Positions 1 through 9,674 of a DNA stretch of 27,834 bases are shown here, in pieces. Position 1 is the stretch's first letter, and every line of letters begins with the position of its first letter. The notes under the pieces were generated by a model. That model ran no database searches. It worked only from the letters and a program-made list of their open reading frames with translations, and had not been told where the DNA came from. A program made the position numbers and the translations under genes. This DNA is from Mantamonas sphyraenae (lineage: Eukaryota > CRuMs > Mantamonadidae), in the NCBI GenBank assembly GCA_026936335.1, contig JAPMXV010000065.1, forward strand, positions 1 to 27,834, read 5' to 3'.

Positions 1-85
1 GCTTCACCAGCCCAGATCTTGCACACAGCCATGCCAACAGAACCAATCGGGTGTTTATCTTCTTTTTGTGTTTGTTTGTGGTTTG
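1..85. other. Left edge, no gene assignable
   Basis: This stretch lies beyond the 3' element of the H3 gene. On the minus strand a short open frame with an ATG at 32 (reading MAVCKIWAGEA) runs off the window edge, and the frame is also open upstream of that ATG. It could be the start or an internal exon of a neighbouring gene, but about 20 residues are too few to assign. Nothing else is visible here. Confidence 0.2.
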
Positions 86-140
86 TTTTCCTCTTTAGAA
101 AAGAATGGTTGTGGCATTATTTGTTTTTGAATGCCAGGTT
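86..140 (-). promoter_or_regulatory. Histone 3'-end element (H3 copy): tandem hairpins plus purine tail
   Basis: This is the H3 copy of a block found once after each of the four histone genes, always on the sense strand. Hairpin 1 has a 7-bp stem, TGGCATT pairing with AATGCCA (136-130 and 118-112), with an 11-nt A-rich loop. Six bases later comes hairpin 2, TTCTTTTCTAAAGAG (105-91), followed by GAAAA. It lies about 145 nt past the H3 stop codon. Its position, copy number and orientation suggest mRNA 3'-end formation, with hairpin 2 or the purine tail standing in for the classical histone stem-loop or downstream element. The function is inferred; the sequence conservation is seen directly. Confidence 0.75.
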
Positions 141-281
141 GTTTGTAGTTTGTTTGTCGAGGGTGCGGCTCCGACGTGCGTGGCTGGGTGGACGACAGCA
201 GGGCTTTGCCCTCGTCCTTCCACACCATCCACCACACCGCCGTCACCAAAATGCACACACTCGAGAGGCCAGGCCGGGCGC

Positions 282-1370
<1,089 letters not shown>

Positions 1371-1426
1371 ACTGCTTGCCCACGTGCAGCAGCTACAGCT
1401 CTTGGTTGTTTCAACCACACACAAAA

Positions 1427-1483
1427 AACCTGGCATTCAAACACAAATAATGCCACAACCCCATTCTTTTCTAAGGAGGAAAA
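1427..1483 (+). promoter_or_regulatory. Histone 3'-end element (H4 copy)
   Basis: H4 copy of the histone-specific block. Hairpin 1 stem is 1431-1437 with 1449-1455 and an 11-nt loop. Hairpin 2 is TTCTTTTCTAAGGAG at 1464-1478, followed by GAAAA. Compared with the H3 and H2B copies, one purine of hairpin 2 changes from A to G, turning a U-A pair into U-G, so pairing is kept. It is the copy closest to its stop codon, about 60 nt away. Confidence 0.75.
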
Positions 1484-1812
1484 CAACCCACAACGAGAGT
1501 GAAAGAGAGATAAAAACCATGATTTCAGCGAGGGGAAGGAGGAGGAGGAGACGGAGTGACGATGGTGTGTCCACGTCTGCCTTGTGCATTACTTCCCTAC
1601 CTCTCTTCCACGTGTTCACCCTGTCTTCCTCTCCACATGTCTGCGGCCGTGCACAATCTTCGCATCACCACCAGCCACTCCGCACGCCAATCCCCGCAAC
1701 CACCTCGCCCCATCACTCACAAACAACAAGCAAACATCCTCCTCCAACCACACCCCCCTCTCTCTCCCTCTCTCCAATCATCATTTTTATCCCCTTTCAC
1801 ACGCGTTCTTGT
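1484..1812. other. Convergent H4/H2A spacer
   Basis: 329 bp lie between the facing 3' elements of H4 and H2A. The sequence holds a purine run (GGAAGGAGGAGGAGGAG near 1536-1552) and a pyrimidine-rich tract with CTCTCTCCCTCTCTCC near 1760-1780. I see no open frame with recognisable coding content, no RNA gene and no further copy of the histone element. Confidence 0.5.
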
Positions 1813-1868
1813 TTTTCCTCCTTAGAAAAGAGTGGGTTGTGGCATTATTTGTTTTTGAATGCCAGGTT
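1813..1868 (-). promoter_or_regulatory. Histone 3'-end element (H2A copy)
   Basis: H2A copy, on the minus strand about 190 nt after the H2A stop. Hairpin 1 pairs 1864-1858 with 1846-1840. Hairpin 2 reads CTCTTTTCTAAGGAG (1832-1818). Its outer pair is C-G where the other three copies have U-G, a compatible change that supports a real stem. The CTCTTTTC part matches the first half of the classical animal histone stem-loop (GGCTCTTTTCAGAGCC). Confidence 0.75.
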
Positions 1869-2057
1869 TTTTGCGTTGGTTTGCTGTGGTAGCATGTATG
1901 TGCCTTCCTCTGTGCCAGAACGCCAGGGACCGCCTGTAGACGCCGCTGAGCTTTGCCAGCAGATCGCCCCAGCCGCCCCGTTTGTCCTTTCAAACCACCT
2001 GCCGCTGTACACAGCTGCAGATGGCCCGCATCAGAGTCCGTTCACACCTGTGCCGAT

Positions 2058-2426
2058 TTACTCGTCCTTCTTGGTCTTGGACGGCAGGAGCACGGCGTGG
2101 ATGTTGGGCAGCACACCACCCTGAGCGATGGTCACGTCGCCCAGCAGCTTGTTCAGCTCCTCGTCGTTGCGCACAGCCAGCTGGATGTGGCGCGGCACAA
2201 TACGCTTGCGCTTGTTGTCTCGCGAAGCGTTGCCAGCCAGCTCCAGGATCTCAGCCGTCAGGTACTCCAGCACAGCGGCCAGGTACACGGGGGCGCCAGC
2301 GCCGATGCGCGCGGCGAAGCGGCCGTTGCGCAGGTGGCGGTGCACACGACCGACCGGGAACTGCAGACCAGCCTTGCTGGAACGCGAGCGGCCTTGAGCC
2401 GCAGCCTTGGAAGTCTTCTTTGCCAT
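2058..2426 (-). CDS. H2A: Core histone H2A
   Basis: 122-residue canonical H2A. The start at 2426 ([20 protein letters not shown]) is chosen because the open frame upstream is unlike histone. The fold signature [13 protein letters not shown] is present, as are the acidic-patch residues in [14 protein letters not shown] and [10 protein letters not shown]. The docking-domain segment GGVLPNI is followed by a short tail ending KTKKDE. There is no SQ-E/D-hydrophobic motif, so it is not an H2A.X, and it lacks H2A.Z features. It is intronless, divergent from H2B over 358 bp and convergent with H4. Its 3' element is at 1868-1813. Confidence 0.97.
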   Translation of the reverse strand: MAKKTSKAAAQGRSRSSKAGLQFPVGRVHRHLRNGRFAARIGAGAPVYLAAVLEYLTAEILELAGNASRDNKRKRIVPRHIQLAVRNDEELNKLLGDVTIAQGGVLPNIHAVLLPSKTKKDE

Positions 2427-2784
2427 TATGTAGGTTGTTGAAACGGGTAGGTTTGGGTTGGGATGTGCGGCGCCTGGTTGGTTCATCGCGTATTTGTACA
2501 CCTGGAAATCTGCGTGTGCGGTGGGCTGTCCAAAACGGGAATCCCGCCAACCTCGCTTTCCCCCCGCATGCCCTCCACACGCGTTCCCACCTCCCACACA
2601 CACCCATCCTACCCACTACACATCCCATAACACCCCATGCACCCCTTCACACAATCATCATACCCGCACACATCCCACAGTGAAGTTCCTGCACTGGCGG
2701 TGGGTGCACGTATACTAGTACCGATGCGCGCCAAAAGCCCCACACCGCCCAACCCATCCCCAACAAGGAACACTACCCATCAAA
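2427..2784. promoter_or_regulatory. H2A/H2B divergent promoter
   Basis: 358 bp separate the H2A and H2B start codons. It contains ATCCCGCCAACCTCGC at 2541-2556, which differs from the H3/H4 promoter motif at 1012-1028 mainly by one CG dinucleotide. Its reverse complement includes TTGGCGGGAT, close to the classical E2F site. A palindrome GGGATTCCC-like core (GGGAATCCC, 2538-2545 region) overlaps it. A TATAC-type sequence sits near 2710. The shared motif suggests co-regulation of both pairs. Confidence 0.6.
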
Positions 2785-3123
2785 ATGGCAAAGAAGGCAG
2801 GCAAGTCTGTACGAAAGAACGACGACAGCAAGCGTCGCAAGCGCCGCGTGGAGACCTACTCCTCGTACATCTACAAGGTGCTGAAGCAGGTGCACCCGGA
2901 CACCGGTATCTCCAACCGCGCCATGTCCATCATGAACTCGTTCATCAACGACACCTTTGAGCGCATCGCCAACGAGGCTTCTCGTCTGGCCAAGGCCAAC
3001 CGCAAGAGCACCATCTCGAGCCGAGAGATCCAGACCGCTGTGCGTCTGCTCCTCCCGGGAGAGCTGGCCAAGCACGCCGTCAGCGAGGGCACCAAGGCCG
3101 TCACCAAGTACACCCAGGCATAA
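2785..3123 (+). CDS. H2B: Core histone H2B
   Basis: 112-residue H2B with a short basic N-terminal tail ([20 protein letters not shown]). The conserved core carries [19 protein letters not shown] and [20 protein letters not shown], and the C-terminal helix is [16 protein letters not shown]. The Lys equivalent to animal K120 / yeast K123, the ubiquitination site tied to H3K4 methylation, is present in EGTKAVTKY. The gene is intronless and divergent from H2A. Its tandem-hairpin 3' element follows at 3247-3303. Confidence 0.98.
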   Translation: MAKKAGKSVRKNDDSKRRKRRVETYSSYIYKVLKQVHPDTGISNRAMSIMNSFINDTFERIANEASRLAKANRKSTISSREIQTAVRLLLPGELAKHAVSEGTKAVTKYTQA

Positions 3124-3246
3124 ACAGCTTGTTGGTGTGTGAGGACCAGTGACCTGTATTGCACGGCCACTGCGACGCACCTACCCTCGTGCAACGGAGG
3201 CGGGTGAACAACAACATCCGCCCTCGCGGCACACAAAAAACACAAA

Positions 3247-3303
3247 AACCTGGCATTCAAAACACAAATAATGCCACAACCCATTCTTTTCTAAAGAGGA
3301 AAA
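3247..3303 (+). promoter_or_regulatory. Histone 3'-end element (H2B copy)
   Basis: H2B copy. Hairpin 1 stem is 3251-3257 with 3270-3276 and a 12-nt loop, one base longer than in the other copies. Hairpin 2 is TTCTTTTCTAAAGAG at 3284-3298, followed by GAAAA. It lies about 125 nt after the stop codon. The same block was not seen after any non-histone gene in the window. Confidence 0.75.
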
Positions 3304-3424
3304 CACCCCTTCTGTGTACCAACGATAAACCGTTCCACCCCCTCTCAACACCACGCTCTCTTGCACACCAAACCCCAACCGACAATTCCCGTTCCCCATT
3401 TCCCAAACCATGCTTCCATTTCCG

Positions 3425-5181
3425 TCACCCTTCGATCTCCACAACATCCTCATCTGCTGCAACCTCCTTGCCCTTTCCATCTTTGTCGTCCTCCTCCTTG
3501 TCAACACCCCCCACGCTCTGCGTGATGGCCATCCCCAGCGACTCCTCGCTTCCGTCCCCAAACATGCCCGAAAAGTCCAGCACCGTGATGTCGTACAGAT
3601 CATCGCTTCCCTGCTTGCCTCCAAACAGCCAGATCTGGTTGCCCACCACGTTCGCAGTGTGGCCGTGGCGTCCCGGACGGTGCACCCCGCCCACAGGCAG
3701 CGAGATCCAGCGGTTGTTGGCCAGGTCGGCAAACGCCACCTTGTCCTCTTCAAAGAAGCGACCCTGGCCACCCACATACACAGCCACGGGCTCAAACAGC
3801 GATGCAGTGGCCATGCTGCGTGCGCTGAAGCCTGGAGCGTTGGACAAGCCCAAGGGACCCTCCCACGCCTTGGTGTCCACGTTGTATGCCCAGGCATCAA
3901 ACAAGTACTCGTACATGGTGCCAAGGAGCATGGGGCGCACGCCGCCGGTGACCACCACCTTGCCGTCGTACAGCACGGCGGTGTGGTTGTAGAAGGGTTC
4001 CGGCACCACCGCGTCCTCCTCCACGTGTGCCATTGTCCACGTGTGGCTGTTCACGTCCAACAGATACACGTCGTTAAAGACATTCTTGCTGTCGGCGCCA
4101 CCAATCACAATCAGCGAGGTGCCGTCGGGCGACAACGTTGCGGTGTGGCCGTAGCGCGGCGACGGGTAGTTGCCACTGGTCTCCACACGTGTCCACATCA
4201 TGCTGCTGGGGTCCAGAGTGTACACGTCGCTGGACGCCTCCTGTCGCTCCTTGGTGGCCACCTTGCCACCAAACACGTAGATCAGATCGCCCACAAGCGT
4301 GGCGGTGTGCTCTGCCATCGGGGGCGGCACGTCACCACAGCTCTCCTGGCGTGTCCAGGTGCTGCTCTCAATGTCCAGCTGGTACACCGTGTTTGTCGTC
4401 TCCTCGTCCACGCCCCGGCGTCCGCCAAACACCACCAGCGAATCACCCACCTTGGTGCACGTGTGCTCGCTCACGGGCGGCGGGTTCATGCCGCTCGTCT
4501 TGACCAGCTGCCATCGGATGCGTGCCTCCTGGAATGCCTTGTCCGCCTCTGCCTTCTCCGACTCTGGAATCACCGTAAACTCGTCCTGACCCTCGCCCTG
4601 CGACGACGACGCCCCGCTCGCACCGCTCTCCACCTCCTCCTCGTCGTCCGACACGTACAGGTCGCCGTTCGGGGCAAAGCCGTAGTACGCTGTACAGTGT
4701 GTGGCGTGTTGTGCGATCCCCTGCGTGTCAGCCTGTGCGTCCACACCCCGTCGCTGAGCACAGTTTGCACGGGCCCTCTCGCGCTGCCCACGCTCCCAAA
4801 AAAGCTTCGCCTCGTTCCCGCCCCTCGCTCACTTGGGCCTTACCCTTGGTGAAGTACGCGTCGCCCGGAATCAGCGGGATGTCTGTGTAGCCCGTGAGGA
4901 AGTTGACTGGGATGGCGATGCGGTTCACGTCGCGCAGGAGCACTTCGTTGCCCAGGTTCTGCTTCACCTCCAGCTTCAGCTCCTCGTTCAGCTCAAACGT
5001 CTTCCCGTTCACCGTCACCGTCTGCACTTCAGCCTGCTCCTCGATCTGCGTGTCACCTGTTCATGTGTGTGCGTGTGTGTCCGTGTACATGTCAGTTGCC
5101 CCCCCACCCCCCGTCATGGTGTGCGTGGTTTGGTGTGGTGCAAAACCCACTCATCGCTGTCGTTTTGTGTGGTTGCCCCAT
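3425..5181 (-). CDS. Kelch-repeat beta-propeller protein
   Basis: Proposed model: exons 5181-5151, 5056-4844 and 4689-3425, giving 502 residues, with introns of 94 nt (GTGGGT...ACAG) and 154 nt (GTAAGG...ACAG), both phase 1. Exon 2 encodes a compact 70-residue module (VTVNGKTFELNEELKLEV to IPLIPGDAYFTK) with no in-frame ATG, which forces an upstream exon. Exon 3 has an acidic linker and then at least five kelch repeats with GG and Y/W signatures (SLVVFGGRR, LIYVFGGK, SLIVIGGAD, KVVVTGGV, QIWLFGGKQ). The C-terminal tail is acidic. Such propellers are protein-interaction platforms; the partner is unknown. The first exon is the weak point: splicing from the last exon of CMSS1 would also be in frame. 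Confidence 0.8.
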
Positions 5182-5206
5182 CGTTCATTTTTCTTGGTCT
5201 TGCGTC

Positions 5207-6478
5207 TCATCCACCCTGTGTCTGCAGCAACATGATCTGTGTCCTTCCCTCGAGCACACGCTTGTGCCACTCGCTCTCGTACATGTCCATGAAGGAGGCG
5301 CGAGTGTCCTTGATGTCCAACAGGGTCATCTGCTTCGTGTCCCTGCCCATGTCCAGCACCACCAGCTTCACGTTGATGTTCTTCAACGCCCCCAGCTTGG
5401 CCAGCTGCGCCATGCGTGCAGGTGTGCCCACCACAATGCCCACCGGCTGCTTCAGCGCCTCCACTTGCTCCTGCACCTTGATGTGTCGTGCAAACAGCTT
5501 GTGCACACGCGTGCGCCTGTGCATCTCCGACAGTGCCTTGTACACTTCGATGCAACGCAGTGCAGACGGGCACACAACAACCACGGCCGGCGCTCCAAAC
5601 TTGCCCTCCTTCTTCTTTGCCCTCTTGCTCTTGTTGGCCTCCTCCGCCTCCTTCTGGCTGCGTGCGTACGCCGACTGCTGCGAATCCATCCCTCCTCCTC
5701 CTCCTTCCCTCCTCCTCCTCCTCCTGCCTTGCGTTTGCCTCCAGCCTTGACACGCGCCGCCTCTTCGATTTCACTCTGATTTGCTTCGTACTGCCAATTG
5801 CCCGGACACAACACCTTGGCCCACTTCTTGCCAAAGTAGTCTTTGAGCACGTCGCCAAACCGTTCAAACTGGTGCATGCTCGGATCCTTCACCACAGCAA
5901 ACGCTTTGGCGTCAAACTTTTTGTCGTCATTGCTGCTGCTGCTGCTGCTGGCTCCTTCTGCCTCACCATCCTCTCCCAGCCACGGCACTTTTGATCCTTC
6001 CAATGGCTTTGTTTTCACCACGGCGTAGCTGGCCGCAAAGAAGTGGGCCAGCGCATCGGGCATCTCCCCAAGCTGCGCAAAGTCCAGCGCCTCCCTCGCT
6101 TCCTGCTTCTTGCCCTTCTTCTTCTTCTTCTTCTTCCTCTTCTGTGCTCCATCCACCCCGTTACACGCCAGCCACGTGTGAGTGAGCGAGGGTGTGTGTG
6201 TGTCCGCGTGTCAGCTTGGGATGTTTCTGTCCGGTCCGCCTGGATGTCGCATGTTCCGCCCTTGCCCACACATCGTCTCGTACGCGCCCAGAACACACGT
6301 CCCCACCCTTTCCCACATGGCCACCCACCTTTTTCTGTGGCTCCTGGCCCTCATCGCCCTCTACAGCTTCCTCCTGCAGCAGCAGCTCGTCCCCGCCCAA
6401 GTCGTCGCCGCCACTCTCGCCTTCCACCTCTGCCGTCACACTGCCGGCTTCCAATGCCTCCAGGTCCCGTTTTGACAT
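5207..6478 (-). CDS. CMSS1: CMSS1/Cms1-like ribosome biogenesis protein (one frame break)
   Basis: Exon 1 is 6478-6329 and exon 2 starts at 6141; intron 1 (187 nt, GTGGGT...ACAG) is phase 0. The N-terminus is acidic, then comes a lysine run, a conserved middle (MPDALAHFFAASYAVVK, FGKKWAKVLCPGNWQYEANQ) and a helicase-like C-terminal half with APAVVVVCPSALRCIEVYKAL, KLFARHIKVQEQV and IVVGTPARM. These match the CMSS1 family, which is linked to the U3-containing small-subunit pre-ribosome in yeast. The frame breaks inside a GGA/GAG repeat at 5690-5735; one added base there restores a 361-residue protein. A non-consensus intron across the repeat is the alternative. The stop lies only 25 bp before the kelch ATG. 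Confidence 0.85.
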
Positions 6479-6577
6479 GCTTCTTCACTGGCTACTCGGA
6501 CACAGGAAACGTTTTGGTTTGTTTTGGCTGGGCCTGAGTCATGCCTCCATTCGCTGACCTGCGCCCCCACTCACCCA

Positions 6578-8182
6578 TCACCCAAACAGTTTGCTGACGA
6601 ATCCCTTCACGCCTGTCAATTCACCCACTTTGGCCTGTTCGGCGACGTACACAAGCGTGTTGGCGACGAGGAGAGTGGTATCCAGACCCGGTTCGTGACC
6701 CAACACTTTGTGTGCCTCCCTGCTGACTGGGTACAGGTTGAGTAGCACGGTGGTGTACGTGTCCATCCCGGCCTTGTTCTCCAGGGCCAGGATCTCGCCG
6801 TCGTCGCTGTGGGCAATCACACGTGCCCCTTTCAACGCACGCACACCCCCGTACGCGTACGCATTCCCCGACGAGTGGCAGTACACATCCTTAAAGATGG
6901 GATGATCGATGTGTTTGCTGCCGTGTTTGATCCCGCTGTGTTGCTGTGAATTCGTGTGTCCCGGCGTGAACCCGCTCAGCCCCTTTTTCATGAAGCGGCC
7001 CTTGGGAGCGTACTCCGAAAACGCCACACAGCCGCACACCACCACTCCTCCATGTCCTTCCTGCAGGTAGTCAGCCAGCAGGTCTCCTATCCCGTCTGGG
7101 AAGCTATCGCTGTGGAAATCGTTGTACACAAGCAAGGCATCGAACGACTCCACGACTGGCAGCTCTGCCATGCGTTTGCAGTCAAACAGGGTCAGATCCA
7201 GCTCCATGCGTCCGTGCTCTCTGCTCACCCTCCGCAGCTTCTCCTTCAGTTCTGCAAACTCTGCAGCTGCCGTCTCTTCCAATTGCACGCACGTGAGCAC
7301 AGCAACACGCACTGTACCAGGCTCCCACAGACAATCCACTCCACCGCCACCGCCACCTCCTCGTGTCGACCATGACGAGCTACTGCTACTGCTACTACTG
7401 CTGCTGCTGGACGAGGATGAGGATGATCCTCCTCCCAGCCCCAGGATGCCTCGAAGGCCACCCTTCTCTGTGCCCATGGACACCATGTCGGTGGTGTTTG
7501 TCTGTAGTGCCGCCTGCACAATGCAGTTGCTGATCAGCGTGTCCGCATCGCCGACGGGACTGTACCCGAGCGCGGAATCGACTTCACTAGACACCGGATA
7601 CAGGTTGACAAAGTAGCAGGCGCCCCCATGCGCCATGTACTTGCGTGTCACCAATGGTGTACGTTCGTCCACGTCCGATACCGCCAGGACGGTGGCCCCC
7701 TTGGCTGCTCGGGCCTTGTACAGGAGCAGGTTGCCAACATCCACTTCGTGTACTTCCTGAAACACCGCATCGTCGCACAGCTTCCTCATTCCGCTGTGTC
7801 GACTGCTCACATTGCCCGTCTTTGTGTCGAATGGAAGGTAGGCACTGTACATCACAGGCCATACGAGTGCGTACTCGGGTTGCGAGCAGCAGGCAAAGAA
7901 CACCACCGACACCGCACTGTCCAGCGCCGTGCCCACATACTCACACAACGCGTCCATGTCCATCCATGCGTCCTGGTAGTGAGTAAAGATGGCCAAACAG
8001 TCATAGTCGATGCTTGTGGGCAGCTGCCCCATTGTCGAGACGTCGAAACAGGACACCTCAAGCCTCCACTGCAGCTCCGCTTCGCTCTTGGACAGCAACA
8101 TCCCCTTGAGCGCCTCTGCATGCTCCAAACTCTCTCCAGACGCCACCGACGCAAGGATGGCCACCCGAAGAACCAGTGGCAT
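6578..8182 (-). CDS. Tandem-duplicated Rossmann/GATase-like protein with polyserine linker
   Basis: 534 residues from the ATG at 8182 (MPLVLRVAILASVASGE); an upstream in-frame Met at 8281 precedes poor coding sequence. Two copies of one domain of about 230 residues are visible (residues 3-231 and 290-529). Both share a beta-strand start (LRVAILASV / VRVAVLTCV), a middle HSGMRKLCDDAVFQEV / HSGIKHGSKHIDHPIF, and VNLYPVSSEVDSALGY / LNLYPVSREAHKVLGH. A run of 18 serines and then seven glycines separates them. The pattern recalls class I glutamine-amidotransferase-like or ThuA-like folds, but no Cys-His-Glu catalytic set is evident. It may be non-catalytic. Function unknown. Confidence 0.75.
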   Translation of the reverse strand: MPLVLRVAILASVASGESLEHAEALKGMLLSKSEAELQWRLEVSCFDVSTMGQLPTSIDYDCLAIFTHYQDAWMDMDALCEYVGTALDSAVSVVFFACCSQPEYALVWPVMYSAYLPFDTKTGNVSSRHSGMRKLCDDAVFQEVHEVDVGNLLLYKARAAKGATVLAVSDVDERTPLVTRKYMAHGGACYFVNLYPVSSEVDSALGYSPVGDADTLISNCIVQAALQTNTTDMVSMGTEKGGLRGILGLGGGSSSSSSSSSSSSSSSSSSWSTRGGGGGGGVDCLWEPGTVRVAVLTCVQLEETAAAEFAELKEKLRRVSREHGRMELDLTLFDCKRMAELPVVESFDALLVYNDFHSDSFPDGIGDLLADYLQEGHGGVVVCGCVAFSEYAPKGRFMKKGLSGFTPGHTNSQQHSGIKHGSKHIDHPIFKDVYCHSSGNAYAYGGVRALKGARVIAHSDDGEILALENKAGMDTYTTVLLNLYPVSREAHKVLGHEPGLDTTLLVANTLVYVAEQAKVGELTGVKGFVSKLFG

Positions 8183-8343
8183 CGCGTGTGGTCGTTTGTT
8201 TGGCCTTTCCGGCGCCGTTTGGTGATGTGAACCCCATCCACGCATGAACGATGAGCTTCCATTCCTTCGTCTCTCTTCCACGCTTGCTCTCCCTTTTTCT
8301 CTCTCTCTCTCTTCTCTCTCTTCTCTGTGCCTCTGTTGGCCCT

Positions 8344-9576
8344 TCAGAACGAGTCACTGTAGTCACCTTCGGCCCCAAGCACCCACTTGGCTGCCTCGTA
8401 GATGCTCCAGCTGAGCGCAGCAGCGGGGGCATTGTACACCACACGAGGCGTCATGCCCTTGGTGAATGCCATCCAGCCTTCGCTGGCCTGGATCTCCCTG
8501 GCTGTGGACAGGAAGCCTCTGTACGTGTGTGCTTCCACCACAGACCGTCCCAGCACTCCCCTGCTGCTCACTTGCGTCTGCAGTCGTGTCTTGATCACAT
8601 CAAATGGCGTCGTCACAGCTCCGGCTGCTGCTCCAGCCACCATGCCTGCAATAAAATGGTTCACCGGCGTAAACTCCCCGGTCTCCTGTGAGGCCGCCGT
8701 GTGTGTGAGTTTCTCTCCCTGGACCCACACACACACTCACACACCACCCACACACACAGAAATCGAGGGCATGCGTGTCGCGCAATCCTGGTGCGGGTTC
8801 CACGATGACCCGATTCTGCACACGCGGTCTCATGGCGTGCTGGGTGAGGGACCAAACTTACCGCGTCCACATTCAAGCGAGCTTTGACAAGTTCGTACAT
8901 GGCAAACTGGGCGCTGAGGTAGGGCACATTCATGGTGAGGGTGGTTGGGTAGGAGCGCCAAAAGGCAGTGATGCCCTCGTTGGCCAGCACAGCGCGTGCA
9001 CATTGGAACACCGAGGTGTAGGGCGAGCCAGGCAGTTGCAGCCGCTGCTTGACCATGTCTGCGGGCGTCATCAATGCCTCACTGATCACCGTGGCCACGC
9101 CTGCGCTCGTTGCAATATGTACAGAATTCTCCGCGTCTCCCAGGGCCTTGCAGTACTCGTAGGTCATAAAGTACATGGCGTGTGACGGCGCTGCCCCCAA
9201 TGCAGCTGCCCCCACGCCTCGCCACAGGCTCGTCACGCCTTCCCGCTGGCCAATGCGCACCAGTGCCTTCAGCAGCGGGACCCGCGATGCCCGGTTGCTA
9301 ACCATGGTTTGTGTGCGCGTCTGTGCTCTTCCGTGTCAGCCTGCAGCCGCCGCGGAGGAGTGATCACCCGGCTGGGGGGGTGGTTGAAATCTCCACTCTT
9401 CGGCTCCTCGCCGGAAAGAAAAAGTTTAGCGGCCCCGTCCGCGACACTTGCACGTGCACACCCACCTTGATCATGTCCACAGGCAACATGATGCAATGCT
9501 CGCCCACTCCGGCCGCCGCCCCGGCCACCATGTGCTTCAGTTCCAGCACACCAAACAGGTTCTCGCGTTGAGACAT
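8344..9576 (-). CDS. Mitoferrin-like mitochondrial iron carrier (SLC25 family)
   Basis: Three exons, 9576-9466, 9320-8862 and 8718-8344, give 314 residues, with introns of 145 nt (GTGGGT...ACAG) and 143 nt (GTAAGT...CCAG), both phase 0. Three carrier repeats with PxDxxKxR signatures are seen: LPVDMIKTRTQ (split exactly by intron 1), TPADMVKQRLQ and TPFDVIKTRLQTQ. APSHAMYFMTYEYCK and FWRSYPTTLTMNVPYLSAQF closely follow mitoferrins (SLC25A37/28, yeast Mrs3/4), which import iron across the inner mitochondrial membrane. An acceptor 30 nt further into exon 3 (after CCTCACAG) is also in phase, so 10 residues are uncertain. It is divergent from the RNA ligase gene. Confidence 0.88.
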
Positions 9577-9638
9577 CAGCGTGGCTCCGTCTGCGCCGCC
9601 GTTCCCATCCCAACAATCCCCCCTGTGCAAACTTGTGC

Positions 9639-9671
<33 letters not shown>

Positions 9672-9674
9672 GCA
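9577..9674. promoter_or_regulatory. Divergent mitoferrin/RNA ligase promoter with (CA)15
   Basis: 98 bp separate the two start codons. A perfect (CA)15 microsatellite occupies 9641-9670 and ends four bases before the ligase ATG at 9675. The ligase 5' UTR, if it starts here, is therefore almost purely CA repeat. No TATA box is visible. Repeat length is likely to be polymorphic. Confidence 0.5.
9641..9670. repeat. (CA)15 microsatellite
   Basis: Uninterrupted CA dinucleotide repeat immediately 5' of the RNA ligase start codon. Similar CA/GT runs recur inside several introns in this window. Confidence 0.95.

Noticed and set aside
2427-2603. N-terminally extended H2A starting at 2603
   Set aside because: The extra 59 residues are low-complexity promoter translation; canonical H2A starts at 2426 with MAKKTSK.
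7122-7616. Leucine-rich plus-strand frame opposite the polyserine gene
   Set aside because: The leucine run is the complement of the AGC/AGT serine repeat; there is no family resemblance and no splice structure.
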